A stretch of 64,000 bases of DNA from Linyphia triangularis (GCA_963978545.1 CAXBTE010000001.1:186001-250000); one strand, 5' to 3'. Numbered from the stretch's first letter, positions 32,436 through 45,003 are shown. A program made the numbers and translations. Notes: a model not told the origin generated them from the sequence alone.

Positions 32436-35400
32436 ATGTCTTCAAACGCCATGAGCATCGAAAGACTCGGTAAGGAGAATTATGATACCTGGAAACTTCA
32501 AATTGAAGCCATATTGGTCAAAAATGACCATTGGATTTATGCATCCGGCACGGAACCGAAACCAACGGATACTGAAGTCAACTTGACAAAATGGACTGTA
32601 AATGATCAAAAGGCGAAAGCAGATATAATTTTAGCTATGTCTCCCAGTGAACTTTGCCATGTCAAACATTGCAAAACTTCAAACGAAGTATGGATGAAGT
32701 TAAAATCTGTTTACGAGTCAAAAGGTCCGGCTAAAAAAGCAACACTTCTAAAACAGCTATTATTCAAACGCATGACTACCGAGGATATGTCCACGCATCT
32801 AAACTCGTTCTTCGATACAGTTGACAAACTGACCGAGATGGAAATCGAGATTGCGGACGATCTATTATCAATTCTATTGTTATATAGTATCCCGGATAGT
32901 TTCGAAAATTTTCGGTGTGCAATCGAATCAAGAGACGAACTGCCGAAACCTGATATTCTAAAAATAAAGCTGTTGGAAGAATTCGAGTCCCGACAAGGAA
33001 AAGGAAGCCAAGATACACCAAACGCATATTATTCATCTAAAGGAAACTATAAACAAAAAGCGAAACCTCAAAATTCCTGGAATGCAGCTAATCAAAATAA
33101 AAGAATGAGTAATAAACCATTTCGAAACATCGTTTGCGGATTCTGTACCAAGAGGGGCCATAAAACCGAAAGCTGTTTCAAGAAAATCGCAGAAAACAAA
33201 ACAACATCTTCAAAAGATGAAAGAAAATGTTGGACACAACGAAACGAGTGTGCGACAACAGCAATCTGCACAGAAATTTCTATGAAAGCAAGCCAAACTA
33301 ACACCACTTTTGTGTTTGACAGTGGTGCCAGCTCCCACATGGTAAATGATGAAAATATGTTCTTTGAGTTCCAGAAACAAACGAATTCGTTCATTAAATT
33401 AGCTGTTGATAAAACTGCAGAAATAACTGGAAAAGGTTCCGTTAGAATAACAGTTCCCGACGAGCAAGGTACCAAAACAATTCGACTTGAAAATGTACTC
33501 TGTGTTCCTGAACTAAAAATGAACTTGTTATCAACTTCAAAATGCACACGAAACAACCGTTCTGTAATTTTTGATGCTCATGAAGCAAAAGTAATTGAAG
33601 AAAATGGATCTGTTATGATGCGTGCAAAACGAATTGGGGATTTATACTACATTGAACCAAGCATAGAAAGTGCAGCTGTCGCAACAGAATTTCAAATATG
33701 GCATAAAAAATTCGGCCACTTAAATGAAAATGACCTAAAGAAATTAAAATCAGAAGAAATGATACGAGGACTGTCTTTCAAAAACAACAACTGTGACTCC
33801 CTAAAGGACTGTAAAATCTGTTTACAAAGCAAACAAAGTGCTACTCCTTATCCGAAGAAGTCAAAATTTGTTAGTACAGATTTACTCGATCTAGTGCATT
33901 CTGATCTATGTGGACCGATGAAAATACCATCGCTTGGAGGATCACGCTATTTTGTGACTTTCATCGACGACAAAAGTCGCTACATAGAAATATTCTTCCT
34001 CAAAACTAAGGAAGAAGTAAAAGACGCATTCCTTAAATACAAAGCCTGCATCGAAAATCGCACTGGAAAGAAAATAAAAGTTCTACGTACGGATAACGGT
34101 TTGGAGTATGTAGGTCAAGAATTCGACAGATTTTTAATACAAGAAGGAATACGCAGAGAGCGTTCCTCTCCATACACTCCACAGCAAAATGGTGTCTCGG
34201 AAAGAGCGAACAGATCAATCGTTGAGATGGCACGCTGTTTACTTTTTCAAGCAAACTTGGATTCTACTTTCTGGGCAGAAGCAGTCCGAACGAGCGCCCA
34301 TCTAAGAAACAGATGCCCTTCACGTAGTATAATGGCAAACAAAACTCCACTCGAGTTATTTTTTGGCAGAAAGCCAACTGCAGCATACTTCAAAATCTTC
34401 GGTCAAAAGGCCTTCGTTTTAAACAAACGCCAAAAATCAAAATTCGATCCAAGGTCACAAGAGGTTATATTTATTGGATATTCAGACGGAGTAAAAGCCT
34501 ATCGTTTCTGGGATCCAAAAACAAGAAAGGTAATCGTCAGTCGCGATGTGAAATTTATAAACGAATTCAACCCTCCTTGTGATAACTCAGAAAAAGAGCT
34601 AGATTATTTTTTTTCTTTCGAAGAATCTTCAACAGAAATGGAACCAAAGGTTCTGGTGTCTTCTCCTCCGAGAAATTCACAGTCGGATACGTCATTGCAA
34701 CCGCATCCAATAGCAGACGAGAGCCCTTTGGAAGAGGATGATGTAACCATCGATATATATGATGCAACAAGTAGCGAAGGAGAAGATGATTACGCAACCA
34801 GTGATGCTATTCCAAAGCGCAAATCTGGCCGACCATATTTTCTCCGATCAGGTCACAGAGGTCGCCCTCGAAAGCTATTTCACTACGCGAATACCACAGC
34901 TGATTTTGATGACTCTGATATTTCTCCTAGCGTGTCAGAAGCGCTAAAAAGCAAAAATGCTGATGGATGGATAGACGCCATGAATGAAGAATTTTATTCG
35001 TTAGTAAAAGAAAATGCCTGGGAACTTGTTGATCGTCCGATAAATAAGAAGGTGATACCCTCGAAATTTGTTTTGAAGACCAAATTTAATCAAGATGGAA
35101 CTGTACAAAAATTAAAAGCTAGACTCGTCGCATTAGGATGTGCACAGACCATTGGTGATTTCGATGAAAATTTTTCCCCTGTTGCAAGACTGAGTTCAAT
35201 CCGAACCGTCTTAGCTCATGCAGTTGAGAATCATCTTATAGCTCATCAATTGGATTTTGTAATGGCCTACATAAATGGAAATTTGACAAAAACTGTTTTC
35301 ATGGAACTACCTGAAGGTTTCAAAGATACTTCTGTAGGAGACAAAGTTTGTTTACTTAAACGTTCGCTATACGGCTTAAAAGAATCGGGTCGTCGTTGGT

Positions 35401-36473
35401 ACAACAAACTAGATGAAAAGCTAAAATCTTTAGATTTCAAACCTCTTGTGTCAGATCAATGTATCTACAAGTTGAAAACCTCCACCGAAGAAGTGATCAT
35501 CATTGTTTACGTTGACGACCTCATTGTTTTATCTTCCAATATATCTTCCTACGAAAAAATTAGAGATAATTTGTCTGCATCTTTTAAAATGAAAGATCTA
35601 GGCCCATTGCACTATTGTCTTGGAATTGAATTCAAGCAATGTCAAGATAGCATCGAAATGTCACAGAGCAAATATATTCAGGATACTCTTCGTAAATTTA
35701 ACATGCAGGATGCTAAGCCTGTTGGATGCCCTATGGACTGTAGTCAAAAGCTCACGAAGGACATGTGTCCTCAAAATGAAGAGGATAAACATGAGATGAA
35801 TGATATCCCCTATCGCTCCCTTCTCGGTTCCCTTATGTACCTCTCTGTAGCATCTAGGCCTGATATAACGCACGCAGTGAATTTCTTGAGTCAGTTTAAC
35901 GAAAATCCAGGAAAAGCTCATTGGATAGCTGCCAAAAGAGTACTCCGATATCTTAAAGGCACCCAAAACCTTGGAATAGTTTTTAAACGCACTGGAGAAC
36001 CCCTCAAGGCGTTCGTCGATGCTGACTGGGCATCTGATCACAACGATAGAAAGTCATATACCGGATTTCTACTGCAATTATCCGGAGGACCAATCAACTG
36101 GGAATCCAGAAAACAACGATCGGTTGCTCTTTCTACAACTGAATCGGAATACATAGCACTTTCCGAAATTTCAAAGGAGATTGTGTACGTTAGAAGATTT
36201 CTTTCTGAACTGTCTGCAAATTATGTATCTTCTCCGACCATTATTATGTCTGATAACCAATCAGCACAGAAGCTTGTGCACAATCCGGTTTTCCATAATC
36301 GGACCAAGCACATCGATATTAGATACCATTTTGTTCGAGAAGTTTTTGAGCATGGTGATATTGATGTCAAATACTTGTGTTCAGGTGATATGCCAGCAGA
36401 TGTGTTGACCAAAGGATTAAGTGTACCAAAACACAAGAACTGTTGCAACTTAATTGGTTTATCTGATATTTAA
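32436..36473 (+). CDS. gag-pol: Gag-Pol polyprotein, copy 4
   Basis: 1,345-residue uninterrupted frame with all catalytic motifs. The protein sequence is the same as the other copies. C at 34061 is shared with copies 2, 3 and 5. Confidence 0.96.
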   Translation: MSSNAMSIERLGKENYDTWKLQIEAILVKNDHWIYASGTEPKPTDTEVNLTKWTVNDQKAKADIILAMSPSELCHVKHCKTSNEVWMKLKSVYESKGPAKKATLLKQLLFKRMTTEDMSTHLNSFFDTVDKLTEMEIEIADDLLSILLLYSIPDSFENFRCAIESRDELPKPDILKIKLLEEFESRQGKGSQDTPNAYYSSKGNYKQKAKPQNSWNAANQNKRMSNKPFRNIVCGFCTKRGHKTESCFKKIAENKTTSSKDERKCWTQRNECATTAICTEISMKASQTNTTFVFDSGASSHMVNDENMFFEFQKQTNSFIKLAVDKTAEITGKGSVRITVPDEQGTKTIRLENVLCVPELKMNLLSTSKCTRNNRSVIFDAHEAKVIEENGSVMMRAKRIGDLYYIEPSIESAAVATEFQIWHKKFGHLNENDLKKLKSEEMIRGLSFKNNNCDSLKDCKICLQSKQSATPYPKKSKFVSTDLLDLVHSDLCGPMKIPSLGGSRYFVTFIDDKSRYIEIFFLKTKEEVKDAFLKYKACIENRTGKKIKVLRTDNGLEYVGQEFDRFLIQEGIRRERSSPYTPQQNGVSERANRSIVEMARCLLFQANLDSTFWAEAVRTSAHLRNRCPSRSIMANKTPLELFFGRKPTAAYFKIFGQKAFVLNKRQKSKFDPRSQEVIFIGYSDGVKAYRFWDPKTRKVIVSRDVKFINEFNPPCDNSEKELDYFFSFEESSTEMEPKVLVSSPPRNSQSDTSLQPHPIADESPLEEDDVTIDIYDATSSEGEDDYATSDAIPKRKSGRPYFLRSGHRGRPRKLFHYANTTADFDDSDISPSVSEALKSKNADGWIDAMNEEFYSLVKENAWELVDRPINKKVIPSKFVLKTKFNQDGTVQKLKARLVALGCAQTIGDFDENFSPVARLSSIRTVLAHAVENHLIAHQLDFVMAYINGNLTKTVFMELPEGFKDTSVGDKVCLLKRSLYGLKESGRRWYNKLDEKLKSLDFKPLVSDQCIYKLKTSTEEVIIIVYVDDLIVLSSNISSYEKIRDNLSASFKMKDLGPLHYCLGIEFKQCQDSIEMSQSKYIQDTLRKFNMQDAKPVGCPMDCSQKLTKDMCPQNEEDKHEMNDIPYRSLLGSLMYLSVASRPDITHAVNFLSQFNENPGKAHWIAAKRVLRYLKGTQNLGIVFKRTGEPLKAFVDADWASDHNDRKSYTGFLLQLSGGPINWESRKQRSVALSTTESEYIALSEISKEIVYVRRFLSELSANYVSSPTIIMSDNQSAQKLVHNPVFHNRTKHIDIRYHFVREVFEHGDIDVKYLCSGDMPADVLTKGLSVPKHKNCCNLIGLSDI

Positions 36474-36536
36474 TTGCTACAAATTTGAAATGTTTTTTTT
36501 ATGTTTATATATTTCATGTTTGAGAAAATAGCCCTT

Positions 36537-36547
36537 GAGAGGGGAAT
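36537..36547 (+). promoter_or_regulatory. Polypurine tract, copy 4
   Basis: GAGAGGGGAAT against the 3' LTR. Confidence 0.85.
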
Positions 36548-36808
36548 TGTTGTAAATCAACGCCTATTTTCCCTTCACCCCCATTTTGTAATGGAACATT
36601 CTACTGATTACATATAAACGTTAAAAACTGTTGTGGCAACACTCGATTCTAAAAACGACGTTCCTGTTGGTGTGTAAATAATCCGTGGGTCAGTATGTGT
36701 AGGCGCCCACGTAAATGTTTTCTCTAGTTTTTACCTAAAGTGTTTATTAAATAAGTTTCGTCTAAGAATTGCCTTCTCATTCATCTGTTATTGTGGTCAA
36801 ATCCCACA
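36548..36808 (+). repeat. 3' LTR, copy 4
   Basis: 261 bp, with the CTAAAAACGACG variant. ATTAAA at 36746-36751. Confidence 0.95.
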
Positions 36809-39800
36809 AATCGTCACATATTCACAACCAAAATTAAGAAAAGGAAAGCATTTGAGCCTATTTCCCCCCTTGAAAATACACTGTTGTACGATGTTCAATG
36901 AATTATTGTCCAAAAAGTAAAATTTTCAAAAATTTTTTATTATGAAAAAATTGAAGCTAGTATATAGCAGAATCTCCAATTCCAATTTTAAAACACTCAG
37001 AAAATATTAAGTGGTTCGAAAGTTGGTCCCAAAAAGTGCACGACCAAAATGTTTAGTCTTTAATTTTTCCACGTGTTAATTATACGGTAAACTTCAAATT
37101 TCTTCATTTTAGAATTCATCCAAATTTTTTAGACACAGGGTTATTGAAAAAATCAACCGAGTTGAATTCCAGAGTCAAATCGTCAAATATTTGCCATAAA
37201 AATAAGAAAAAGAAAGCATTTGAGCCTATTTCCCCCATTGAAAATAGACTGGGGGACGATGTTCCATGAATTATTGTTCAAAAAGTAAAATTTTCAAAAT
37301 TTTTTCATTCTGGAGAAATTGAAGCTAGTATATAGTAGAATCTCCAATTCCAATTTTATAACACTCAGAAAATATTAAGTGGTTCAAAAGTTGGTCCCAA
37401 AAAGTTCACGATCAAAATTTTTCGTCTTTAATTTTCCACATGTTAATCGTACGGAAAACTTCAAATTTCTTCATTTTAGAATACTTCCAATTTTTTTAGA
37501 CCCAGGGTTATTGAAAAATTCTCCCGAGTCGAATTTCGCAGTCAAATCGTCACATATTCGAAACCAAAAATAAGAAAAGGAAAGCATTTGAGCCTATTTC
37601 CCCCATTGAAAATAGACTGGGGGACGATGTTCCATGAATTATTGTTCAAAAAGTAAAATTTTCAAAATTTTTTCATTGTGGAGAAATTGAAGCTAGTATA
37701 TAGTAAAATCTCCAATTACAATTTTATAACACAAAAAAAATATTAATGTGTTCAAAAGTTGTCCCAAAAAGTGCACGATCAAAATATTTCGTTTTTAATT
37801 TTCCACATGTTAATCGTACGGAAAACTTCAAATTTCTTCATTTTAGAATTCTTCCAATTTTTTTAGACCCAGGGTTATTAAAAAAATCACCCGTGTTGAT
37901 TTCCAGAGGCAAATCGTCACATATTCGCAACAAAAATAAGAAAAGGAAAGCATTTGAGCCTATTTCCCAAATTGAAAATACACGGGGGGACGTTGTTTAA
38001 TGAATTATTGTCCGAAATGTATAATATTAAAATTTTTTTTACTATGAAAAAATTGAAAATAGTATATAGCAGAATCTCCAATTCCAATTTTATAACACTC
38101 AGAAAATATTAAGTGGTTCGAAAGTTGGTCCCAAAAAGTGCACGACCAAAATTTTTCGTTTTTAATTTTCCACATGTTAATCGTACGGAAACATCAAATT
38201 TCTTCATTTTAGAATTCTTCCAATTTTTTTAGACCCACAGATTATTGAAAAAATCACCCCAATTGATTTCCGGAGGCAAATCGTCACATATTCGCACCAA
38301 AAATTAGAAAAGGAAAGCATTTGAGCCTATTTCCCAAATTGAAAATACACGGGGGGGCAATTTTCAATGAATTATTTTTCAAAAAGGAAAATTTTCAAAT
38401 TTTTTTTACTATGAAAAAATTGAAGCTAGTATATAGAAGAATCTCCAATTACAATTTTATAACACTCAGAAAATATTTAGTGGTCCAAAAATTGTTCCAA
38501 AAAAGTGCATGATCAAAATTTTTCGTCTCTAATTTTTCCACATGTTAATCGTACGGAAAACTTCAAAATTCTTCATTTTAGAATTCTTTCAATTTTTTTA
38601 GACCCATTGTTATTGAAAAAATCACCCGACTCGAATTCCGGAGTCCAATAGTAACATATTCGCAACCAAAATAAGAAAAGGAAAGCATTTGAGCCTATTT
38701 CCCCAATTGAAAATACACTGGGGGACGATGTTCAATGAATAATTGTTCAAAAAGTAAAATTTTCAAATTTTTTTTACTATGAAAAAATTGAAGCTAGTAT
38801 ATAGAAGAATCTCCAATTACAATTTTATAACACTCAGAAAATATTAAGTGGTTCAAAAATTGTTCCCAAAAAGTGCACGATCAAATTTTTTGTCTTTAAT
38901 TTTCCACATGTTAATCGTACGGAAAACTTCAAATTTCTTCATTTTAGAATTCTTCCAATTTTTTTAGACCCAGGGTTATTAAAAAAATCACCCGAGTTGA
39001 TTTCCGGAGGCAAATCGTCACATATTCGCAACCAAATTTAAGAAAAGGAAAGAACTTGAGCCTATTTCCCAAATTGAAAATACACGGGGGGACGATGTTC
39101 AATGATTTATTGTTAAAAAAGGAAAATTTTCAAATATTTTTTATTCTGGAGAAATTGAAGCTAGTATATAGAAGAATCTCCAATTACAATTATATAACAC
39201 AAAAAAAATATTAATGTTTTCAAAAGTTGTCCCAAAAAGTGCACGATCAAAATTTTTCGTTTTTAATTTTCCACATGTTAATCCTACGGAAAACTTCAAA
39301 TTTCTTCATTTTAGATTTCTTTCAATTTTTTTAGACCCATTGTTATTGAAAAAATCACCCGACTCGAATTCCGGAGTCCAATCGTCACATATTCACAACC
39401 AAAAATAAGAAAAGGAAAGCATTTGAGCATATATCCCCCATTGAAAATACACGGGGGGACAATGTTCAATGAATTATTGTTCAAAAAGTAAAATTTTCAA
39501 AATTTTTTCATTGTGGAGAAATTGAAGCTAGTATATAGTAGAATCTCCGATTACAATTTTATAACACTCAGAAAAAATTAAGTGGTTCGAAAGTTGGTCC
39601 CAAAAAGTGCACGATAAAAATTTTTCGTCTCTAATTTTTCCACATGTTAATCGTACGGAAAACATCAAATTTATTCATTTTAGAATTCTTAAATTTTTTT
39701 TAGACCCATTGTTATTGAAAAAATCACCCGACTCGAATTCCTGAGTCCAATCGTCACATATTCACAACCAAAAATAAGAAAAGGAAAGCATTTGAGCCTA

Positions 39801-40489
39801 TATCCCCCATTGAAAATACACGGGGGGACAATGTTCAATAAATTATTGTTCAAAAAGTAAAATTTTCAAAATTTTTTCATTGTGGAGAAATTGAAGCTAG
39901 TATATAGTAGAATCTAAAATTACAATTTTATAACACTCAGAAATTATTAATATGTTCAAATTTTGGTCCCAAAAAGTGCACGATCAAAATTTTTCGTCTT
40001 CAATTTTCCACATGTTAATCGTACGGAAAACATCAAATTTATTCATTTAAGAATTCTTAAATTTTTTTTAGACCCATTGTTATTGAAAAAATCACCCGAC
40101 TCGAATTCCGGAGTCCAATCGTCACATATTCACAACCAAAAATAAGAAAAGGAAAGCATTTGAGCCTATACCCCCCATTGAAAATACACTGGAGGACGAT
40201 GTTCAATGAATTATTGTTCAAAAAGTAAAATTTTCAAAATTTTTTCATTGTGGAGAAATTGAATCTAGTATATAGTAAAATTTCCAATTACAATTTTATA
40301 ATAATCAGAAAATATTAAGTGGTTCAAAAGTTGGTCCCAAAAAGTGCACGATCAAAATTTTTCGTCTTCAATTTTCCACATGTTAATCGTACGGAAAACA
40401 TCAAATTTCTTCATTTTAGAATTCTTCCAATTTTTTTAGACCCAGGGTTATTGATAAAATAAGCCGACTCGAATTCCGGAGTCAAATCG
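36809..40489 (+). repeat. Satellite between elements 4 and 5
   Basis: 3,681 bp of the same monomer series. A at 36991 replaces the T seen in the other units. The unit junction is at 39451-39501. Confidence 0.93.
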
Positions 40490-40749
40490 TGTTGTAAATC
40501 AACGCCTATTTTCCCTTCACCCCCATTTTGTAATGGAACATTCTACTGATTACATATAAACGTTAAAAACTGTTGTGGCAACACTCGATTCTAAAACTAC
40601 GTTCCTGTTGGTGTGTAAATAATCCGTGGGTCAGTATGTGTAGGCGCCCACGTAAATGTTTTCTCTAGTTTTTACCTAAAGTGTTTATTAAATAAGTTTC
40701 GTCTAAGAATTGCCTTCTCATTCATCTGTTATTGTGGTCAAATCCCACA
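40490..40749 (+). repeat. 5' LTR, copy 5
   Basis: 260 bp, with the CTAAAACTACG variant. TATAAA at 40555-40560. Confidence 0.95.
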
Positions 40750-40751
40750 AT

Positions 40752-40781
40752 GGTTATGGGCCCAGCACGCTTCCACTGCGC
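40752..40781 (+). promoter_or_regulatory. Primer binding site, copy 5
   Basis: 30-base complement of the initiator tRNA-Met 5' half, unchanged. Confidence 0.85.
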
Positions 40782-40902
40782 AAAGATTGAAGGTAGTACT
40801 AGGCGAAGCTAAGCCTAACAACGTGCACCGTTAAACCAACGGGCAGCCATTTTGAAAGTTTCGTTCCTGCATACCAATTCAGCATTCATATCTACCGAAA
40901 AA

Positions 40903-43900
40903 ATGTCTTCAAACGCCATGAGCATCGAAAGACTCGGTAAGGAGAATTATGATACCTGGAAACTTCAAATTGAAGCCATATTGGTCAAAAATGACCATTG
41001 GATTTATGCATCCGGCACGGAACCGAAACCAACGGATACTGAAGTCAACTTGACAAAATGGACTGTAAATGATCAAAAGGCGAAAGCAGATATAATTTTA
41101 GCTATGTCTCCCAGTGAACTTTGCCATGTCAAACATTGCAAAACTTCAAACGAAGTATGGATGAAGTTAAAATCTGTTTACGAGTCAAAAGGTCCGGCTA
41201 AAAAAGCAACACTTCTAAAACAGCTATTATTCAAACGCATGACTACCGAGGATATGTCCACGCATCTAAACTCGTTCTTCGATACAGTTGACAAACTGAC
41301 CGAGATGGAAATCGAGATTGCGGACGATCTATTATCAATTCTATTGTTATATAGTATCCCGGATAGTTTCGAAAATTTTCGGTGTGCAATCGAATCAAGA
41401 GACGAACTGCCGAAACCTGATATTCTAAAAATAAAGCTGTTGGAAGAATTCGAGTCCCGACAAGGAAAAGGAAGCCAAGATACACCAAACGCATATTATT
41501 CATCTAAAGGAAACTATAAACAAAAAGCGAAACCTCAAAATTCCTGGAATGCAGCTAATCAAAATAAAAGAATGAGTAATAAACCATTTCGAAACATCGT
41601 TTGCGGATTCTGTACCAAGAGGGGCCATAAAACCGAAAGCTGTTTCAAGAAAATCGCAGAAAACAAAACAACATCTTCAAAAGATGAAAGAAAATGTTGG
41701 ACACAACGAAACGAGTGTGCGACAACAGCAATCTGCACAGAAATTTCTATGAAAGCAAGCCAAACTAACACCACTTTTGTGTTTGACAGTGGTGCCAGCT
41801 CCCACATGGTAAATGATGAAAATATGTTCTTTGAGTTCCAGAAACAAACGAATTCGTTCATTAAATTAGCTGTTGATAAAACTGCAGAAATAACTGGAAA
41901 AGGTTCCGTTAGAATAACAGTTCCCGACGAGCAAGGTACCAAAACAATTCGACTTGAAAATGTACTCTGTGTTCCTGAACTAAAAATGAACTTGTTATCA
42001 ACTTCAAAATGCACACGAAACAACCGTTCTGTAATTTTTGATGCTCATGAAGCAAAAGTAATTGAAGAAAATGGATCTGTTATGATGCGTGCAAAACGAA
42101 TTGGGGATTTATACTACATTGAACCAAGCATAGAAAGTGCAGCTGTCGCAACAGAATTTCAAATATGGCATAAAAAATTCGGCCACTTAAATGAAAATGA
42201 CCTAAAGAAATTAAAATCAGAAGAAATGATACGAGGACTGTCTTTCAAAAACAACAACTGTGACTCCCTAAAGGACTGTAAAATCTGTTTACAAAGCAAA
42301 CAAAGTGCTACTCCTTATCCGAAGAAGTCAAAATTTGTTAGTACAGATTTACTCGATCTAGTGCATTCTGATCTATGTGGACCGATGAAAATACCATCGC
42401 TTGGAGGATCACGCTATTTTGTGACTTTCATCGACGACAAAAGTCGCTACATAGAAATATTCTTCCTCAAAACTAAGGAAGAAGTAAAAGACGCATTCCT
42501 TAAATACAAAGCCTGCATCGAAAATCGCACTGGAAAGAAAATAAAAGTTCTACGTACGGATAACGGTTTGGAGTATGTAGGTCAAGAATTCGACAGATTT
42601 TTAATACAAGAAGGAATACGCAGAGAGCGTTCCTCTCCATACACTCCACAGCAAAATGGTGTCTCGGAAAGAGCGAACAGATCAATCGTTGAGATGGCAC
42701 GCTGTTTACTTTTTCAAGCAAACTTGGATTCTACTTTCTGGGCAGAAGCAGTCCGAACGAGCGCCCATCTAAGAAACAGATGCCCTTCACGTAGTATAAT
42801 GGCAAACAAAACTCCACTCGAGTTATTTTTTGGCAGAAAGCCAACTGCAGCATACTTCAAAATCTTCGGTCAAAAGGCCTTCGTTTTAAACAAACGCCAA
42901 AAATCAAAATTCGATCCAAGGTCACAAGAGGTTATATTTATTGGATATTCAGACGGAGTAAAAGCCTATCGTTTCTGGGATCCAAAAACAAGAAAGGTAA
43001 TCGTCAGTCGCGATGTGAAATTTATAAACGAATTCAACCCTCCTTGTGATAACTCAGAAAAAGAGCTAGATTATTTTTTTTCTTTCGAAGAATCTTCAAC
43101 AGAAATGGAACCAAAGGTTCTGGTGTCTTCTCCTCCGAGAAATTCACAGTCGGATACGTCATTGCAACCGCATCCAATAGCAGACGAGAGCCCTTTGGAA
43201 GAGGATGATGTAACCATCGATATATATGATGCAACAAGTAGCGAAGGAGAAGATGATTACGCAACCAGTGATGCTATTCCAAAGCGCAAATCTGGCCGAC
43301 CATATTTTCTCCGATCAGGTCACAGAGGTCGCCCTCGAAAGCTATTTCACTACGCGAATACCACAGCTGATTTTGATGACTCTGATATTTCTCCTAGCGT
43401 GTCAGAAGCGCTAAAAAGCAAAAATGCTGATGGATGGATAGACGCCATGAATGAAGAATTTTATTCGTTAGTAAAAGAAAATGCCTGGGAACTTGTTGAT
43501 CGTCCGATAAATAAGAAGGTGATACCCTCGAAATTTGTTTTGAAGACCAAATTTAATCAAGATGGAACTGTACAAAAATTAAAAGCTAGACTCGTCGCAT
43601 TAGGATGTGCACAGACCATTGGTGATTTCGATGAAAATTTTTCCCCTGTTGCAAGACTGAGTTCAATCCGAACCGTCTTAGCTCATGCAGTTGAGAATCA
43701 TCTTATAGCTCATCAATTGGATTTTGTAATGGCCTACATAAATGGAAATTTGACAAAAACTGTTTTCATGGAACTACCTGAAGGTTTCAAAGATACTTCT
43801 GTAGGAGACAAAGTTTGTTTACTTAAACGTTCGCTATACGGCTTAAAAGAATCGGGTCGTCGTTGGTACAACAAACTAGATGAAAAGCTAAAATCTTTAG

Positions 43901-44940
43901 ATTTCAAACCTCTTGTGTCAGATCAATGTATCTACAAGTTGAAAACCTCCACCGAAGAAGTGATCATCATTGTTTACGTTGACGACCTCATTGTTTTATC
44001 TTCCAATATATCTTCCTACGAAAAAATTAGAGATAATTTGTCTGCATCTTTTAAAATGAAAGATCTAGGCCCATTGCACTATTGTCTTGGAATTGAATTC
44101 AAGCAATGTCAAGATAGCATCGAAATGTCACAGAGCAAATATATTCAGGATACTCTTCGTAAATTTAACATGCAGGATGCTAAGCCTGTTGGATGCCCTA
44201 TGGACTGTAGTCAAAAGCTCACGAAGGACATGTGTCCTCAAAATGAAGAGGATAAACATGAGATGAATGATATCCCCTATCGCTCCCTTCTCGGTTCCCT
44301 TATGTACCTCTCTGTAGCATCTAGGCCTGATATAACGCACGCAGTGAATTTCTTGAGTCAGTTTAACGAAAATCCAGGAAAAGCTCATTGGATAGCTGCC
44401 AAAAGAGTACTCCGATATCTTAAAGGCACCCAAAACCTTGGAATAGTTTTTAAACGCACTGGAGAACCCCTCAAGGCGTTCGTCGATGCTGACTGGGCAT
44501 CTGATCACAACGATAGAAAGTCATATACCGGATTTCTACTGCAATTATCCGGAGGACCAATCAACTGGGAATCCAGAAAACAACGATCGGTTGCTCTTTC
44601 TACAACTGAATCGGAATACATAGCACTTTCCGAAATTTCAAAGGAGATTGTGTACGTTAGAAGATTTCTTTCTGAACTGTCTGCAAATTATGTATCTTCT
44701 CCGACCATTATTATGTCTGATAACCAATCAGCACAGAAGCTTGTGCACAATCCGGTTTTCCATAATCGGACCAAGCACATCGATATTAGATACCATTTTG
44801 TTCGAGAAGTTTTTGAGCATGGTGATATTGATGTCAAATACTTGTGTTCAGGTGATATGCCAGCAGATGTGTTGACCAAAGGATTAAGTGTACCAAAACA
44901 CAAGAACTGTTGCAACTTAATTGGTTTATCTGATATTTAA
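40903..44940 (+). CDS. gag-pol: Gag-Pol polyprotein, copy 5
   Basis: 1,345-residue uninterrupted frame with all catalytic motifs. The protein is the same as the other copies. C at 42528 is the majority state. Confidence 0.96.
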   Translation: MSSNAMSIERLGKENYDTWKLQIEAILVKNDHWIYASGTEPKPTDTEVNLTKWTVNDQKAKADIILAMSPSELCHVKHCKTSNEVWMKLKSVYESKGPAKKATLLKQLLFKRMTTEDMSTHLNSFFDTVDKLTEMEIEIADDLLSILLLYSIPDSFENFRCAIESRDELPKPDILKIKLLEEFESRQGKGSQDTPNAYYSSKGNYKQKAKPQNSWNAANQNKRMSNKPFRNIVCGFCTKRGHKTESCFKKIAENKTTSSKDERKCWTQRNECATTAICTEISMKASQTNTTFVFDSGASSHMVNDENMFFEFQKQTNSFIKLAVDKTAEITGKGSVRITVPDEQGTKTIRLENVLCVPELKMNLLSTSKCTRNNRSVIFDAHEAKVIEENGSVMMRAKRIGDLYYIEPSIESAAVATEFQIWHKKFGHLNENDLKKLKSEEMIRGLSFKNNNCDSLKDCKICLQSKQSATPYPKKSKFVSTDLLDLVHSDLCGPMKIPSLGGSRYFVTFIDDKSRYIEIFFLKTKEEVKDAFLKYKACIENRTGKKIKVLRTDNGLEYVGQEFDRFLIQEGIRRERSSPYTPQQNGVSERANRSIVEMARCLLFQANLDSTFWAEAVRTSAHLRNRCPSRSIMANKTPLELFFGRKPTAAYFKIFGQKAFVLNKRQKSKFDPRSQEVIFIGYSDGVKAYRFWDPKTRKVIVSRDVKFINEFNPPCDNSEKELDYFFSFEESSTEMEPKVLVSSPPRNSQSDTSLQPHPIADESPLEEDDVTIDIYDATSSEGEDDYATSDAIPKRKSGRPYFLRSGHRGRPRKLFHYANTTADFDDSDISPSVSEALKSKNADGWIDAMNEEFYSLVKENAWELVDRPINKKVIPSKFVLKTKFNQDGTVQKLKARLVALGCAQTIGDFDENFSPVARLSSIRTVLAHAVENHLIAHQLDFVMAYINGNLTKTVFMELPEGFKDTSVGDKVCLLKRSLYGLKESGRRWYNKLDEKLKSLDFKPLVSDQCIYKLKTSTEEVIIIVYVDDLIVLSSNISSYEKIRDNLSASFKMKDLGPLHYCLGIEFKQCQDSIEMSQSKYIQDTLRKFNMQDAKPVGCPMDCSQKLTKDMCPQNEEDKHEMNDIPYRSLLGSLMYLSVASRPDITHAVNFLSQFNENPGKAHWIAAKRVLRYLKGTQNLGIVFKRTGEPLKAFVDADWASDHNDRKSYTGFLLQLSGGPINWESRKQRSVALSTTESEYIALSEISKEIVYVRRFLSELSANYVSSPTIIMSDNQSAQKLVHNPVFHNRTKHIDIRYHFVREVFEHGDIDVKYLCSGDMPADVLTKGLSVPKHKNCCNLIGLSDI

Positions 44941-45003
44941 TTGCTACAAATTTGAAATGTTTTTTTTATGTTTATATATTTCATGTTTGAGAAAATAGCC
45001 CTT

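Larger units (their letters stand above)
32023..36808 (+). mobile_element. Ty1/copia LTR retrotransposon, copy 4 (complete)
   Basis: Fourth copy, with AATCG at 32018-32022 and 36809-36813. Confidence 0.97.
30984..39450 (+). repeat. Composite repeat unit 4
   Basis: 8,467-bp repeat with the element at 32023-36808. It carries a private change in the satellite downstream of the element: A at 36991 where the other units have T (AATTTTAAAACAC against AATTTTATAACAC). Confidence 0.92.
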
